A DNA stretch of 64,000 nt, taken from positions 81,104 to 145,103 of the forward strand of contig JAJEIO010000017.1 of assembly GCA_022827835.1 (NCBI GenBank). The letters run 5' to 3'. Source of the stretch: Candidatus Latescibacterota bacterium. GTDB lineage: Bacteria; Latescibacterota; UBA2968; UBA8231. Below the pieces are notes generated by a model that saw nothing but the letters and a program-made list of their open reading frames with translations, had not been told where the DNA came from and did not search any database. The translations under genes and the position numbers were made by a program. Of the stretch, positions 1-9,118 are shown in pieces. Numbering within the stretch: position 1 is the first letter of the stretch; each line of letters opens with the position of its first letter.

Positions 1-2
1 AG

Positions 3-1760
3 TTGCAGGAACTGAGCAATCGGCGCGGGCAGATTGCGGTGCAGCGGTCGGGTGCGGTGCTGACGTCGGTCGCCGTGGGGTTGGCGCATTTGCGGCGACG
101 ACCGTGGCGCACGGGGTTGACCTGTGCGACGCTGGTGCTGTTGACTTTTTCCGTGCTGTCCTTCACGTCGGTTCGTGCTGCGCTGCACACGAATTGGATT
201 GCGATTGGCGCGGACGCGGCGTACGAGGGTGCGTTGGTGCGGATGCCGGGCTGGCAGACTATGGAGCTGGAAGGCTACGATCTGTTGCGCGATTGGTTTG
301 GCGATGAGCAGGTCGCGCCGCGCGCGTGGATGTCGGTATCATCGCTGGCGTCGTCTTACCGAGTTGAGCGGGATGGCGCGGAAGAGCGAGCGGTCGGGGT
401 CTGGGGGTTTGTTGGGCTAGCGGCGCAGGAAGAGAATTTGCTCGGGCCGGAGGTGGTGGCCGGGCGGTGGCTGCGGCCCGGGGAAGAGGACGCCTGTTTG
501 TTGCCGGTGGGATTGGCGGATTCTTTGGGGGTCAGCGCCGAGGGATTGGAGCGGGTACGGGTTTTTGGGGAGGTGTTTCGGGTGGTTGGGTTGCTCGCGG
601 ATGACGCGCTGGACCGGCTCGATCTGAACGGCGAGCCGCTGACTCCGTTGGATCCAGAGGCGCAACAGCCTTCGGAAGCAGAAGTGGGACGTGGACAGGG
701 GGGGAAGTTGCAGCCGTTTGCCCATTTGCCCGCGTCGGCGACGCCGGTCTTGCCGTTTGCCGCGCTGATGCGGTGGGATGGGGTGCGGCTGGCGTCGGTG
801 GGGATCCGGTTGGATGGGACTACGGAGGAGATTCGCAGTGTGCTGGTAGAGTTGGCGGAGACCTTGGATTTGAACCTGTTCGCCGGTCTCGGGGGACAAC
901 GCTTGCTCGTCAATTCGGTTGGGGTGGCGTCGGTGTCGGGATGGGGGTCGCTGATCGTGCCGCTGCTGATCGCCGGGTTGATCGTGTTCAACACCATGCT
1001 CGGGGCGGTGTACGAGCGGACGCAGGAAATCGGCACCTTTAACGCGGTCGGCTTAGCACCTGGACACGTTAGCGGGTTGTTTATGGCGGAAGCGGTGGCG
1101 TTGGGCGTGGTCGGCACGGTCGCTGGCTATTTGCTAGGGCAAGGAGCGGCGCAACTTTTGGCCCAGGGGGGATTTTTGCCCGGCTTGGAACTGAATTACT
1201 CGTCGCTAGGGGCGGTGCTCACCGTTGGCGCGATTGCGCTGTTGGTAGTGGCGTCGGCACTCTATCCGGCGCGCATGGCCGGGCGGATCTGCACGCCGGG
1301 CATTGAACGGCGATGGAAGCTGCCGGTCGTCAGAGGCGAGCATTTGCACGTGCAACTGCCCTTCTCACTGGCGCGGCGCGAAGCGCTCGGCATGGCGGCG
1401 TTTCAAGCGGAATCGTGGGCGGCCAATCAGGAGCAATCGATCGGGGCGGGATTTTACGTCGAAGCCTTGGAGGTGGAGCAGGTGGGAGAAAAGGTGCGGG
1501 TGGCGGCGCGGGTGTGGTTGGCTCCGTTTGACCAAGGCGTGGTGCAAGAGACCGCGATGGAGATAGAGCCGGGGGCGGACCCGAACTATTGCGACATTCA
1601 CGTTGACTTGGCGTTGGCGGCTGGCGATCTGGCGACTTGGCAGCGCGTGGTGCGCACCTTTTTGGACGATGTGCGCAAGCAGTTCTTGATCTGGCGCACC
1701 TTGGACGCGGAGAGCCGCCGCTACTACGCCGAGCAGTTGCCGCAGTGGGAGCGGGGATGA
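3..1760 (+). CDS. FtsX-type ABC transporter permease, 5' partial
   Basis: The reading frame is open from the window edge, so the true start lies upstream; the TTG at position 3 is not a credible start. The 585 visible residues contain hydrophobic segments near residues 35-55, 315-335, 355-375 and 400-420. The last three form the FtsX/MacB-type permease core, with a typical 'VYERTQEIGTFNAVGL' loop after the first of them. Between the first and second membrane segments lies a ~260-residue presumably extracytoplasmic domain. After the last membrane segment there is an unusual ~150-residue soluble tail, which I do not recognise. By family knowledge these proteins work with a cytoplasmic ATPase in lipoprotein, lipid or macrolide export; the partner gene should lie upstream of the window. 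Substrate unknown. No terminator is seen before the convergent aminopeptidase gene 3 bp away. Confidence 0.85.
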   Translation: MQELSNRRGQIAVQRSGAVLTSVAVGLAHLRRRPWRTGLTCATLVLLTFSVLSFTSVRAALHTNWIAIGADAAYEGALVRMPGWQTMELEGYDLLRDWFGDEQVAPRAWMSVSSLASSYRVERDGAEERAVGVWGFVGLAAQEENLLGPEVVAGRWLRPGEEDACLLPVGLADSLGVSAEGLERVRVFGEVFRVVGLLADDALDRLDLNGEPLTPLDPEAQQPSEAEVGRGQGGKLQPFAHLPASATPVLPFAALMRWDGVRLASVGIRLDGTTEEIRSVLVELAETLDLNLFAGLGGQRLLVNSVGVASVSGWGSLIVPLLIAGLIVFNTMLGAVYERTQEIGTFNAVGLAPGHVSGLFMAEAVALGVVGTVAGYLLGQGAAQLLAQGGFLPGLELNYSSLGAVLTVGAIALLVVASALYPARMAGRICTPGIERRWKLPVVRGEHLHVQLPFSLARREALGMAAFQAESWAANQEQSIGAGFYVEALEVEQVGEKVRVAARVWLAPFDQGVVQETAMEIEPGADPNYCDIHVDLALAAGDLATWQRVVRTFLDDVRKQFLIWRTLDAESRRYYAEQLPQWERG

Positions 1761-1763
1761 ACG

Positions 1764-2597
1764 TTACGCGGGAACTGGAAAATTGGGCTTGCCATAGACC
1801 ATGTTGTGAAACACCTGCCAGAAGGATTCGCCTTGGCACCGAATTGTAACGTCGTCCACGCGCTCAACCCCTTCTGGCACGGAAAGACGATCGGGATCAG
1901 GGTGCGTTACTTCCACCACCACCGGACGTTTTGCAATGAGCGGTTCGATGTTTTGGGCGACCGCGATGGCTTCTTGAACGCGCGTCTTAATCAGGGCGCG
2001 GGCGTCTGTTGGTGCCATGTGCAGGGCACATAATTCTCCCAGCCCTTCTTTTACAGGTGCAGTGACAATGCCGTGGACCCAGCGCTCGGATTCGGTGCAG
2101 GCGTGCAGATCGCCCGCGGTAAAGACCCAGGGAATGCTTAGCTGACCACACAAATACGCCGCCATTTCCATCTCGCCGACTTCGGTGCCATTGACGCGAT
2201 AGACCATATCTTGGCTCATCGAATGGGCGAGGCAGCCGTTGGGCGTGCCGGTCATTGCGTGCATGCCCACTTGGATCAAGGCGTCAAATTTAGGTGATAA
2301 GCCTGGCAACCAGCACGGCCGTTTGACACCCTGGACCAGTTTTACGCCTGAGATCAATTTTTCGGACAAAATCGTGCGCCCCGCCCCATGCGCGTCATTG
2401 ATGATGACTTCTTCGACACCTGCTGCAAATAAGCCTTCGGCCGCGGCGTTGACTTCGCCGGTCAACAAGCGCTGCATCTCGGCGCGGTCGTACACGCCTT
2501 TGGCCGTTGTCGCATCGTCCCGGTGCCTTGGGTCCCAATCATCGACGCCGGCCACGCCTTCCAAATCGGTCATCATATAAACGGATTTTACGCGCAT
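1764..2597 (-). CDS. M55-family D-aminopeptidase (DppA-like)
   Basis: A 277-aa protein beginning with a 'MMTDLEGVAG' block that matches the zinc-binding DLEG motif of DppA (peptidase family M55). Further family motifs are 'NDAHG' (about residue 98), 'GMHAM' (about 143) and 'HSMS' (about 157), which supply the conserved acidic and histidine ligands. The start is supported by AGGAGA six bases upstream. Family members are cytoplasmic zinc enzymes, often decameric, that release N-terminal D-amino acids from short peptides, for example peptidoglycan-derived peptides. It is divergent from a pair of OPT-like membrane proteins, which suggests peptide uptake plus hydrolysis; that link is inference. 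A possible minus-strand -35 (TTGACA, 2782-2777) with a weak TAAAGA -10 lies 160 bp upstream. Confidence 0.9.
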   Translation of the reverse strand: MRVKSVYMMTDLEGVAGVDDWDPRHRDDATTAKGVYDRAEMQRLLTGEVNAAAEGLFAAGVEEVIINDAHGAGRTILSEKLISGVKLVQGVKRPCWLPGLSPKFDALIQVGMHAMTGTPNGCLAHSMSQDMVYRVNGTEVGEMEMAAYLCGQLSIPWVFTAGDLHACTESERWVHGIVTAPVKEGLGELCALHMAPTDARALIKTRVQEAIAVAQNIEPLIAKRPVVVEVTHPDPDRLSVPEGVERVDDVTIRCQGESFWQVFHNMVYGKPNFPVPA

Positions 2598-2842
2598 GGG
2601 ATTCTCCTATTGTTGGGATATTTTGCGTCCTGCGAATTCACCTTCGTTAGCATCAGCCAGATCGCCCAATACGAAATGGCCTCTCTCCGCAACGGTCAAG
2701 TAGCCGATCTTGAGGACAGCCGCTAAAGCTCTGGTGAGGCTTTCTGGCGCGGGGTCTTTAGTCTAATGTATGTAGGTGTCAATATGAGATGGTCTAAAAT
2801 GGCGACTAGGACAACGCAAGGAATGATAGAAAGATTTACGAG

Positions 2843-4747
2843 ATGGCCGCGCTGCGCTTAGCCGCGCTCATCATCGGCATCACGGTTGCAAGCGGGTGGT
2901 TGCTTCAGCGCGTCGAGTTGCTGTACAACGGCCCGTATTTGGCCGGGGCCGGGGGTGCGCCGGGGGCGCAGGTCTTTTTCGCCGTGCCAATAGGGGCTTT
3001 GGCCGCCGTTACCTTAATGCGGCGCTGGCTTGGCCCGGGGGATCGGGCGGTGCTTTACGCCGCGCTGGTAATTGGGGTGTCGGCGACCGCTTCCGGCTTG
3101 ATGCACCGGTTTTTGCCGGGCTTGGTGACGGGTTTCTATGGGGGCTTTGCCCAGCCGACTGGTCCTTATTACCGCTTTTTGAAAGTTGTCCCGGACTGGT
3201 TGGTGCCGGGTGGGCCGAATGAGGCACCGGCCATCGGGGCGTTTGAGGGCGGCGCGGCCGTGCCTTGGGTGGCGTGGCTGTGGCCGCTGGCGATGTGGAG
3301 TGTGTTTTTCGGCGCATTCTTTTTGACCTGCTTTTGCTTGGTGTGGCTGTTGCGGCAGCGCTGGTTGGAGACTGAGCGGTTGGGGTTTCCGCTGCTCGAA
3401 GTACCCCGCGCCCTCATTGCCGGAGATCTGTTTGGCCAGCGGCTGTTTTGGTGGGGCGCGTTGGTGCCGGTCGTGCTGTTGGGGATCAATGGGTGGCATC
3501 ACTACATGCCGAGCGTGCCCGAGATCACCACGAGATTGGCAATGGAGCATTTCCTGCTCGACGATCCGTGGAAAGCCATGGCCCCTTTTGAGTCGCCGTT
3601 CCACTTCGAGTTTGTCCCCTTGTTGGTGGGCGCGGCGTTTCTCGCACCCGTGGAAGTGTCGTTCAGCACGTGGTTTTTCTATCTGCTCACCCGCGTGCAA
3701 TTGCTGGTGGCCCATTTCCTCGGGCGTTCGGAATATCGCGGCGACTTCATTCCCGGGCACGGATCGCCGTGGCTAGATTGGCCGAGTCACTTCCCTTTCT
3801 TTATGACGCAGGCGCGCGGCGGCTTGCTGTTTTTGGGGCTGTTCAGCTTGTGGTCGGCGCGGCGGGCTTTGGCGGCGGCAGTCTCTTGGCGCAGTCCGGC
3901 GACGTGGGGGCTGGTGGCTGGGCTGTTGATGCTGTGGGCGTGGACTACGGCTTTGGGGGTGCCGCCGCTGATGGGCATTGCGGCTTTGGTGCTGGTGTTG
4001 CTGTTGGCGTTGACGTTTGCGCGGCTGCGGATCGACGGGGGCCTGCCCATTGTGGGGATGCCGCAGATTGTGGGCTATCTGTTCTTCGTGGTCTTGGGGA
4101 CCGGCGCTGGGCATTTTGCCGATGAGACCTACATGGGCTTTGGTTTTTTGGCGGTGTTTGGCTTTACGATGATTGGGATCTGGCCCGCCCTGCAATTTGA
4201 GGGGCTGAAGTTGGCCGAGATCCACGGCGTGTCGCCGCGCCGCTTGATTTGGGGAATGGCCTTGGGGTTAGCCGTTGGGTTGGGGGCCGGCTATGTGTTT
4301 TCGCTGGAGACGATCTACGAGCACGGACTGTTTGCCTTGCAGGAACAGGGCGGCGCGCGGTCTGAGGCGCGCATTGGCCGCTACTACAACTACCTGTTCA
4401 AAGACGCGGGCACGGTGGATGGGGGCACGGACTGGGTGCGCTTGGGATTTCACGCGGTCGGGGCGGGCTGTACCTATTTCTTGGCGTTGATGCGCCAGCA
4501 CTTTCTGCGCTGGCCCTTGCATCCGATGGGCTTTGTGTTTGGCACGGGTTTTGGCTGGCTGGTGTGGGGGTCGGTGTTGTGCGGCTGGCTGTGTAAGTGG
4601 CTGGCGGTGCGCTATGGCGGCGCGCAAACTTACCGGCGGGTCATGCCGTTTTTCCTGGGGATGATTTGCGGCGAGGTAGCGATGCGGCTGGTGTGGGCCG
4701 CGGTCGCGCTATTACAAGGGGAAATGGGAGGTGGATACCGACCGTGA
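2843..4747 (+). CDS. polytopic membrane protein, OPT/DUF6785-like
   Basis: A 634-aa, very hydrophobic protein with a dozen or more predicted membrane segments spread over its whole length and short polar loops. It resembles the DUF6785-type proteins annotated in planctomycete and poribacterial or latescibacterial genomes, which look like relatives of oligopeptide transporters (OPT). I base this on general sequence character and the paired arrangement, not on a diagnostic motif. The ATG at 2843 has no clear Shine-Dalgarno sequence. The stop overlaps the start of the next gene (GTGA), so the two are translationally coupled and probably act together, either as a heteromeric transporter or as two related carriers. 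Substrate unknown; peptides are suggested only by the divergent D-aminopeptidase. Confidence 0.7.
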   Translation: MAALRLAALIIGITVASGWLLQRVELLYNGPYLAGAGGAPGAQVFFAVPIGALAAVTLMRRWLGPGDRAVLYAALVIGVSATASGLMHRFLPGLVTGFYGGFAQPTGPYYRFLKVVPDWLVPGGPNEAPAIGAFEGGAAVPWVAWLWPLAMWSVFFGAFFLTCFCLVWLLRQRWLETERLGFPLLEVPRALIAGDLFGQRLFWWGALVPVVLLGINGWHHYMPSVPEITTRLAMEHFLLDDPWKAMAPFESPFHFEFVPLLVGAAFLAPVEVSFSTWFFYLLTRVQLLVAHFLGRSEYRGDFIPGHGSPWLDWPSHFPFFMTQARGGLLFLGLFSLWSARRALAAAVSWRSPATWGLVAGLLMLWAWTTALGVPPLMGIAALVLVLLLALTFARLRIDGGLPIVGMPQIVGYLFFVVLGTGAGHFADETYMGFGFLAVFGFTMIGIWPALQFEGLKLAEIHGVSPRRLIWGMALGLAVGLGAGYVFSLETIYEHGLFALQEQGGARSEARIGRYYNYLFKDAGTVDGGTDWVRLGFHAVGAGCTYFLALMRQHFLRWPLHPMGFVFGTGFGWLVWGSVLCGWLCKWLAVRYGGAQTYRRVMPFFLGMICGEVAMRLVWAAVALLQGEMGGGYRP

Positions 4748-6714
4748 CGGCTAACGATCTAACTAGCTATCGCGACCTGATGCAGCCCCCGACGCGCTTC
4801 CGCGAGGGCTTTACCATGCGGACTGTGGCCGGGGCGTTCTTCGTCGGCTTTATCATGATGCCCGGTGCCATTTACATGGGCCTGATTGCCGGCGCATCGC
4901 TCGGCGCGGCCGCCGAGTGGGTGACCATCATCCTGTTTTCCGAGTTGGCGCGGCGTTCCTTTTCCGCGCTGACGCGCCAGGAGATTTACCTGATCTACTA
5001 CATTGCCGGTGGTCTGGCTGGCGTCATTGGCGGCACCATGCTGGCCGGGGGGCCGTTTGGGCAACTGGTGTGGAACCAGTACCTCGTGCAATCGCAGGCT
5101 GCGGCTGGTTTTGGCATTGCCGAGCACATCCCGGAATGGGTCGCGCCGCCGATTGGTTCCGATGCGCTGATGGGGCGCAGCTTTTTGCACCGGGCGTGGA
5201 TCCCGCCAATGGTCGTGCTGGTCGCCTCGCAGTTTTTGTCGCGGGTCGAGTGGTTCACGCTTGGCTACATCCTCTTTCGCGTCACCTCTGATGTGGAGCG
5301 CTTGCCCTTTCCGTTGGCACCAGTCGCCGCGCAGGGCGCGACGGCTCTGGCCGAGGCCGACGAGGGGCAGGATAGCTGGCGGTGGCGGGTTTTCTCAGTG
5401 GGCATGGGGATTGGGTTGCTGTTCGGCGCGGTGTATGTGGGGTTGCCGGCGCTGACTGGATTGATCGCCAGCGATCCCATCGTCCTGTTGCCCATCCCCT
5501 GGATCGACCTGACGCGCACTACGGAGACCATTCTGCCGGCTGCACCCTTGGGCATTGGCACGGACTTGGGTTTGGTGTTGTTGGGGATGGTGCTGCCGTT
5601 TTGGATCGTCGTTGGCACGTTTGTCGCGGCCATGGTCCACGCCTTGGGCAGCCCGATTCTCTACCACGCGGGCATGTTGACGCACTGGCGACCGGGCATG
5701 GACGCGATTCTGACGAACTTTGCCAATGACATCGACGTGTGGATGAGCGTGTACATTGGCGCGGGCGCGGCTGTGGGCGCGATTGGCTTGGTACACGCCG
5801 TGCTGTCGGTGCGGGCCTCGCGCCGTCAGGGCGGGCACCGTCCGTTGCGGGATACGCCGGTCGGTCGGGGCGACTTCCCACTGTGGATAGCGATTGGCGG
5901 ATACGTCCTATCGACGTTAGCCATGATTTGGCTCTGCGTGTTGCTGCTAGAAGACGACGAGTTTCCGCTGATCTTTTTGCTGCTTTTTGGCTTCGTGGTG
6001 ACGCCGGTGATTTCGTATGTCAATGCGCGCATGGCCGGGCTGACGGGACAGTTGGTCAGCTTTCCGCTGCTGCGCGAAGGCGCTTTTATTTTGAGCGGCT
6101 ACAAAGGTATTGATATATGGTTCGCGCCTATTCCATACTCCGATCACGGCCGGCGCGCCCAGCTCTTCCGCGAAGTGGAGCTGACCGGGACGCGCTTCTC
6201 GTCGATTCTCAAGGCCGAGCTGTTGCTGTTGCCGCTGAGTTTGGTCTGCGGCTTTGTGTTTTGGTCGCTGGTCTGGCAGATGGAACCTATCCCCTCGCCG
6301 ACCTTCCAATACGCGCAGACGTATTGGCATCTCATTGCGCTGCGCCAGTGCTTGTGGTACTCGGCGACGTTGGGCGGGGAGACGCTGTTTGATCAGGCGA
6401 TTAAGGGGTGGTGGATCGCGGGGAGTTTTGTGATGGCTGGGGGGCTGTTTGGGGTGATGTCGTGGTTGGGGTGGCCGATTTCGCTGGTGTACGGATTTGT
6501 GCGCGGCCTTGGGGGGCTGCCGCATTTGCTGATCCCGGAGATGGCCGGTGCCCTGCTGGCCCGCTATTGGCTGGAGCCGCGCTTTGGGACGCAGCAGTGG
6601 CGGCAATACGCGCCGGTGTTGTTGGCGGGGTATGCGTGTGGGATGGGTTTGGTGGGGATGTCCGCGGTGGCGATTGCGTTGATATCCAAGTCGGTGACGC
6701 AGTTGCATTATTGA
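4744..6714 (+). CDS. second OPT-like polytopic membrane protein
   Basis: A 656-aa protein. The frame is open further upstream (to 4597), but the GTG at 4744 overlaps the previous stop and gives a sensible N-terminus ('TANDLTSYRDLMQPPTRFREG'), so I use it. It has a dozen or more hydrophobic segments and the general character of OPT-superfamily proteins, including an N-terminal half rich in Gly-containing helices ('FVGFIMMPGAIYMGLIAGAS'). It and the preceding gene are similar in size and topology and may be diverged relatives. Expected location: inner membrane. The convergent acetyltransferase gene begins 10 bp beyond the stop and no terminator hairpin is visible between them. Confidence 0.7.
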   Translation: MTANDLTSYRDLMQPPTRFREGFTMRTVAGAFFVGFIMMPGAIYMGLIAGASLGAAAEWVTIILFSELARRSFSALTRQEIYLIYYIAGGLAGVIGGTMLAGGPFGQLVWNQYLVQSQAAAGFGIAEHIPEWVAPPIGSDALMGRSFLHRAWIPPMVVLVASQFLSRVEWFTLGYILFRVTSDVERLPFPLAPVAAQGATALAEADEGQDSWRWRVFSVGMGIGLLFGAVYVGLPALTGLIASDPIVLLPIPWIDLTRTTETILPAAPLGIGTDLGLVLLGMVLPFWIVVGTFVAAMVHALGSPILYHAGMLTHWRPGMDAILTNFANDIDVWMSVYIGAGAAVGAIGLVHAVLSVRASRRQGGHRPLRDTPVGRGDFPLWIAIGGYVLSTLAMIWLCVLLLEDDEFPLIFLLLFGFVVTPVISYVNARMAGLTGQLVSFPLLREGAFILSGYKGIDIWFAPIPYSDHGRRAQLFREVELTGTRFSSILKAELLLLPLSLVCGFVFWSLVWQMEPIPSPTFQYAQTYWHLIALRQCLWYSATLGGETLFDQAIKGWWIAGSFVMAGGLFGVMSWLGWPISLVYGFVRGLGGLPHLLIPEMAGALLARYWLEPRFGTQQWRQYAPVLLAGYACGMGLVGMSAVAIALISKSVTQLHY

Positions 6715-6724
6715 GACCCGTCCG

Positions 6725-7708
6725 TCAGCCGCGCAACGCTTGGCGAAGGCCAAAAGCGCGCTTGACCCACCCACTCTTATATCCCTCCACCGCGTAGTAC
6801 GGCACGAGGTCGCAGCCAAAGCCGCGCTTGAAAAAGGCGATGCTCGGCATGTTAGCGCCGACGAAGTCAAAGCAGTTGTGATCAACCGCGTCCCAGTACT
6901 GCCAGTACAACAGCGAGATAGCACCCGTGTGGTTGTAAGCGGGGTCGGCTCCTGCGGCCCAGGCATAGGTGGTGTCGAAGCCTTCGACAAAGGCGACGAT
7001 CGCGGCTGGTCCGTCTGGGGAGGCGATTTCGTACGCTTGGGCTAGGCCAGCCGCTAAAGCTGCGGCGACAAAGCGTTCAGCCAAGACTGCGGCGATTGGG
7101 GGGGCGTCGGCTTGGTTGGCGTAGATGGCTTCGTACTGCCGCCGAAACAGTGCGACATCGCTGGTGGGCCGCAGTTGATAGCCGAGTTTTTCAGCCTTGC
7201 GAATGGCGGTGCGCGTACGGCGCTCGATTCGCTCCCAGAGTGCGTTGCTGTCGCCGAGCGGCAGCCGATAGGTATAGCGCAGGTGCGCGTACCAGCCCTG
7301 CCAAGTGAAGGGGCGCACATCGGCGATGGTCGGCGCGTGGACTAGGAAGACGCGGTCGTAGTGCTTGGCGAGATGGTCCGTCAGGTGCGTGCAAGCGCGG
7401 TGTTGGGCTGCTTCGGCTTTGGCTGGTCCTTTGCCAGCGATCGGGGCGAGGAGTAGGCCGGTGTAGGGCGTCAGCTCTGGGGTTTCGAGGCGGTAGAGAC
7501 CCATGCGGCGACGAGCCAAGCCGCTGATACCGGCGACGAGGCGGTCGTTGCGGTAGCAGCCGAGGCGGTGGACTTGACCGCCGGTGGCGGCCGCAGCACA
7601 GCGCAGCCACGCGCTGGTGGAAAATACCGTGCCGCCGACGGCTTGGCGGACGAAGGCGTCCCAAGCGGTGTCGTCGGCGACGAGGCGGATTTCAAAGGTG
7701 TCGGCCAC
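6725..7708 (-). CDS. GNAT/FemAB-like acyltransferase (BioF2 domain)
   Basis: A 327-aa soluble protein starting with GTG. The layout matches the 'BioF2-like' GNAT family (Acetyltransf_6): an N-terminal half with an 'FSTSAWLRCA' segment and a C-terminal GNAT fold with 'WERIERRTRTAIRKAEKLGY' near residue 160 and 'GAISLLYWQYWDAV' near 270. The RxxxRKAEK stretch followed by a YANQAD segment is typical of FemAB/PEP-CTERM-associated acyltransferases, which move acyl or aminoacyl groups in envelope, exopolysaccharide or peptidoglycan building. The exact substrate cannot be read. No clear Shine-Dalgarno sequence precedes the GTG. It is divergent from the ilvC leader region, and nothing ties it functionally to the amino-acid operon. 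Confidence 0.75.
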   Translation of the reverse strand: MADTFEIRLVADDTAWDAFVRQAVGGTVFSTSAWLRCAAAATGGQVHRLGCYRNDRLVAGISGLARRRMGLYRLETPELTPYTGLLLAPIAGKGPAKAEAAQHRACTHLTDHLAKHYDRVFLVHAPTIADVRPFTWQGWYAHLRYTYRLPLGDSNALWERIERRTRTAIRKAEKLGYQLRPTSDVALFRRQYEAIYANQADAPPIAAVLAERFVAAALAAGLAQAYEIASPDGPAAIVAFVEGFDTTYAWAAGADPAYNHTGAISLLYWQYWDAVDHNCFDFVGANMPSIAFFKRGFGCDLVPYYAVEGYKSGWVKRAFGLRQALRG

Positions 7709-7778
7709 AGGAGATTTCGCAATTGGGATTTAACATGCAAGGTAAATTGGGGCAGGACGGGCGATTGCGCCATACAGC

Positions 7779-7807
7779 TTGACATTCCCCTTTGCGCGCC
7801 GTATATT
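7779..7807 (+). promoter_or_regulatory. sigma70-type promoter of the ilv-leu operon
   Basis: TTGACA at 7779-7784 and TATATT at 7802-7807 are separated by exactly 17 bp. This is a consensus -35 and a one-mismatch -10. Transcription would start near 7814 and run through the leader peptide (7855-7971) into ilvC at 8093. It is the best promoter match in the window and lies in the only sizeable gap before the long plus-strand operon. Confidence 0.75.
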
Positions 7808-7854
7808 GGAACCTTTCTAAATTGAACGCTAACTTCTTGGCTTACTTAGGTTTA

Positions 7855-7971
7855 ATGACAATGAGCGCGCCGTCCCAGTTCCCGCGTATTTTCCGCCCGA
7901 CGCCAGTATGGGCGCGCCTCCGACTTCTCCTCCTCGACTTACTGCTTATTATTGGCCGACCGGTCAAGTAG
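7855..7971 (+). CDS. Leu/Ile-rich leader peptide, candidate ilv attenuator
   Basis: A 38-codon reading frame between the promoter and ilvC. ATG at 7855 has a weak AGG five bases upstream; a second in-frame ATG lies at 7861. Codons 22-33 read L-R-L-L-L-L-D-L-L-L-I-I, that is eight Leu and two Ile codons in twelve, followed by G-R-P-V-K and stop. Such runs of the regulated amino acids are the hallmark of ribosome-mediated attenuation leaders upstream of ilv and leu operons in enterobacteria. Right at the stop codon, GGCTTCG (7971-7977) can pair with CGAAGCC (8013-8019). The latter also overlaps AGCCG (8016-8020), which can pair with CGGCT (8033-8037), so mutually exclusive helices exist. No U-tract follows, so control of elongation or translation rather than classical termination is possible. 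Function inferred. Confidence 0.5.
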   Translation: MTMSAPSQFPRIFRPTPVWARLRLLLLDLLLIIGRPVK

Positions 7972-8037
7972 GCTTCGCTCCTCGTTCCACGTTTAACAGC
8001 CCAATTAACGGACGAAGCCGCTGCAACAAGCCGGCTG
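7971..8037 (+). promoter_or_regulatory. competing stem-loops after leader peptide
   Basis: GGCTTCG 7971-7977 pairs perfectly with CGAAGCC 8013-8019. The overlapping AGCCG at 8016-8020 can instead pair with CGGCT at 8033-8037. A ribosome stalled in the Leu/Ile run would cover part of the first arm and favour the second helix. There is no T-run after the second hairpin, so a plain Rho-independent attenuator is not shown. Confidence 0.35.
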
Positions 8038-8092
8038 TCAGCTAACTATGTCTATAAAACAATCTCAACGCCCTCAGTGAAGGAGAATTTTT

Positions 8093-9085
8093 ATGCAGAT
8101 GTACTACGACAACGACGCCAATCTCGACCTGCTCTCGGACAAGACCGTGGCCGTCATCGGCTACGGCAGTCAGGGCCACGCGCATTCGCTCAATCTGGCG
8201 GAGAGCGGTGTCAAGGTGGTGGTGGGACTGCGCACAGGCAGCCAGCGGCGCGCTGAAGCCGAGGCCGAAGGGCTGGAGGTAGCCGATGTGGCCGAGGCCA
8301 GCAAGCGGGGGGACATCGTGGTGATCCTGATCAACGACGAGGTTCAAAAGGCCGTGTACGAAACCGATATTCGCCCCAATCTCGAAGCGGGCAATGCCCT
8401 CGCCTTTGCCCACGGGTTTAACATTCATTTTGGGCAGGTGGTGCCGCCGGACGATGTAGATGTGTTCATGGTCGCGCCCAAAGGGCCGGGGCATTTGGTG
8501 CGCCGCGTGTACCAACAGGGGGGTGGCGTGCCGGGCCTGTTGGCCGTGTACCAAGACGCCACTGGCAGGGCGCACGAAGTCGGTTTGGCTTATGCCAAGG
8601 GGATTGGCTGCGGCCGGGCCGGAGTCATTGAGACGACTTTCCGCGAGGAGACGGAGACCGACTTGTTCGGCGAGCAGGTGGTGCTGTGCGGCGGTTTGAC
8701 CGAGCTGATCCGCGCGGGGTTTGACACGCTTGTCGAGGCTGGCTACCAGCCCGAGGTCGCTTACTTCGAGTGTCTGCACGAGGTCAAGCTGATCGTCGAT
8801 CTGATCTACGAGGGAGGCATTGCCAACATGCGCTCGTCGATTTCGGATACTGCGGAGTTTGGCGACTTGACGCGCGGGCGGCGGGTGGTAACCGAGCAGA
8901 CGCGAGCGGAAATGAAGCAGATTCTCGCCGACGTGCAAAACGGCCACTTTGCGCGAGAATGGCTAGCCGAAAACCAAGTGGGCCGCCCGGTGTACAATGC
9001 GATCAAGCGCCGCGATTCCGAGCACTTGATCGAGACCGTTGGCACCCGGCTGCGCGCGATGATGAGTTGGCTGGACGACAAATAA
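8093..9085 (+). CDS. ilvC: ketol-acid reductoisomerase
   Basis: A 330-aa protein, the usual size of class I (short) ketol-acid reductoisomerases. Residues 17-27 show the NADPH-binding Rossmann motif '[11 protein letters not shown]'. The C-terminal knotted helical domain carries the Mg-binding segments ('[16 protein letters not shown]' near residue 184, '[19 protein letters not shown]' near 224). It converts acetolactate or acetohydroxybutyrate to the dihydroxy acids of valine, leucine and isoleucine synthesis. A GAAGGAGA ribosome binding site lies just upstream of the ATG. It is the first enzyme gene after the leader region and heads a co-directional run of leucine and isoleucine genes. No ilvB/ilvN or ilvD is present in the window. 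Confidence 0.97.
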   Translation: MQMYYDNDANLDLLSDKTVAVIGYGSQGHAHSLNLAESGVKVVVGLRTGSQRRAEAEAEGLEVADVAEASKRGDIVVILINDEVQKAVYETDIRPNLEAGNALAFAHGFNIHFGQVVPPDDVDVFMVAPKGPGHLVRRVYQQGGGVPGLLAVYQDATGRAHEVGLAYAKGIGCGRAGVIETTFREETETDLFGEQVVLCGGLTELIRAGFDTLVEAGYQPEVAYFECLHEVKLIVDLIYEGGIANMRSSISDTAEFGDLTRGRRVVTEQTRAEMKQILADVQNGHFAREWLAENQVGRPVYNAIKRRDSEHLIETVGTRLRAMMSWLDDK

Positions 9086-9118
9086 CAAATAGGAAAACCT
9101 TGAGAGGAGGTAAGCGCG

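Noticed and set aside
5947..6990. 347-aa minus-strand frame
   Set aside because: It runs antisense to the second OPT-like gene and across the end of the acetyltransferase; the composition is low-complexity Arg/Pro/Gln, typical of a shadow frame in high-GC DNA.
8042..8947. 301-aa minus-strand frame
   Set aside because: Antisense to ilvC and the leader end; composition is that of a shadow.
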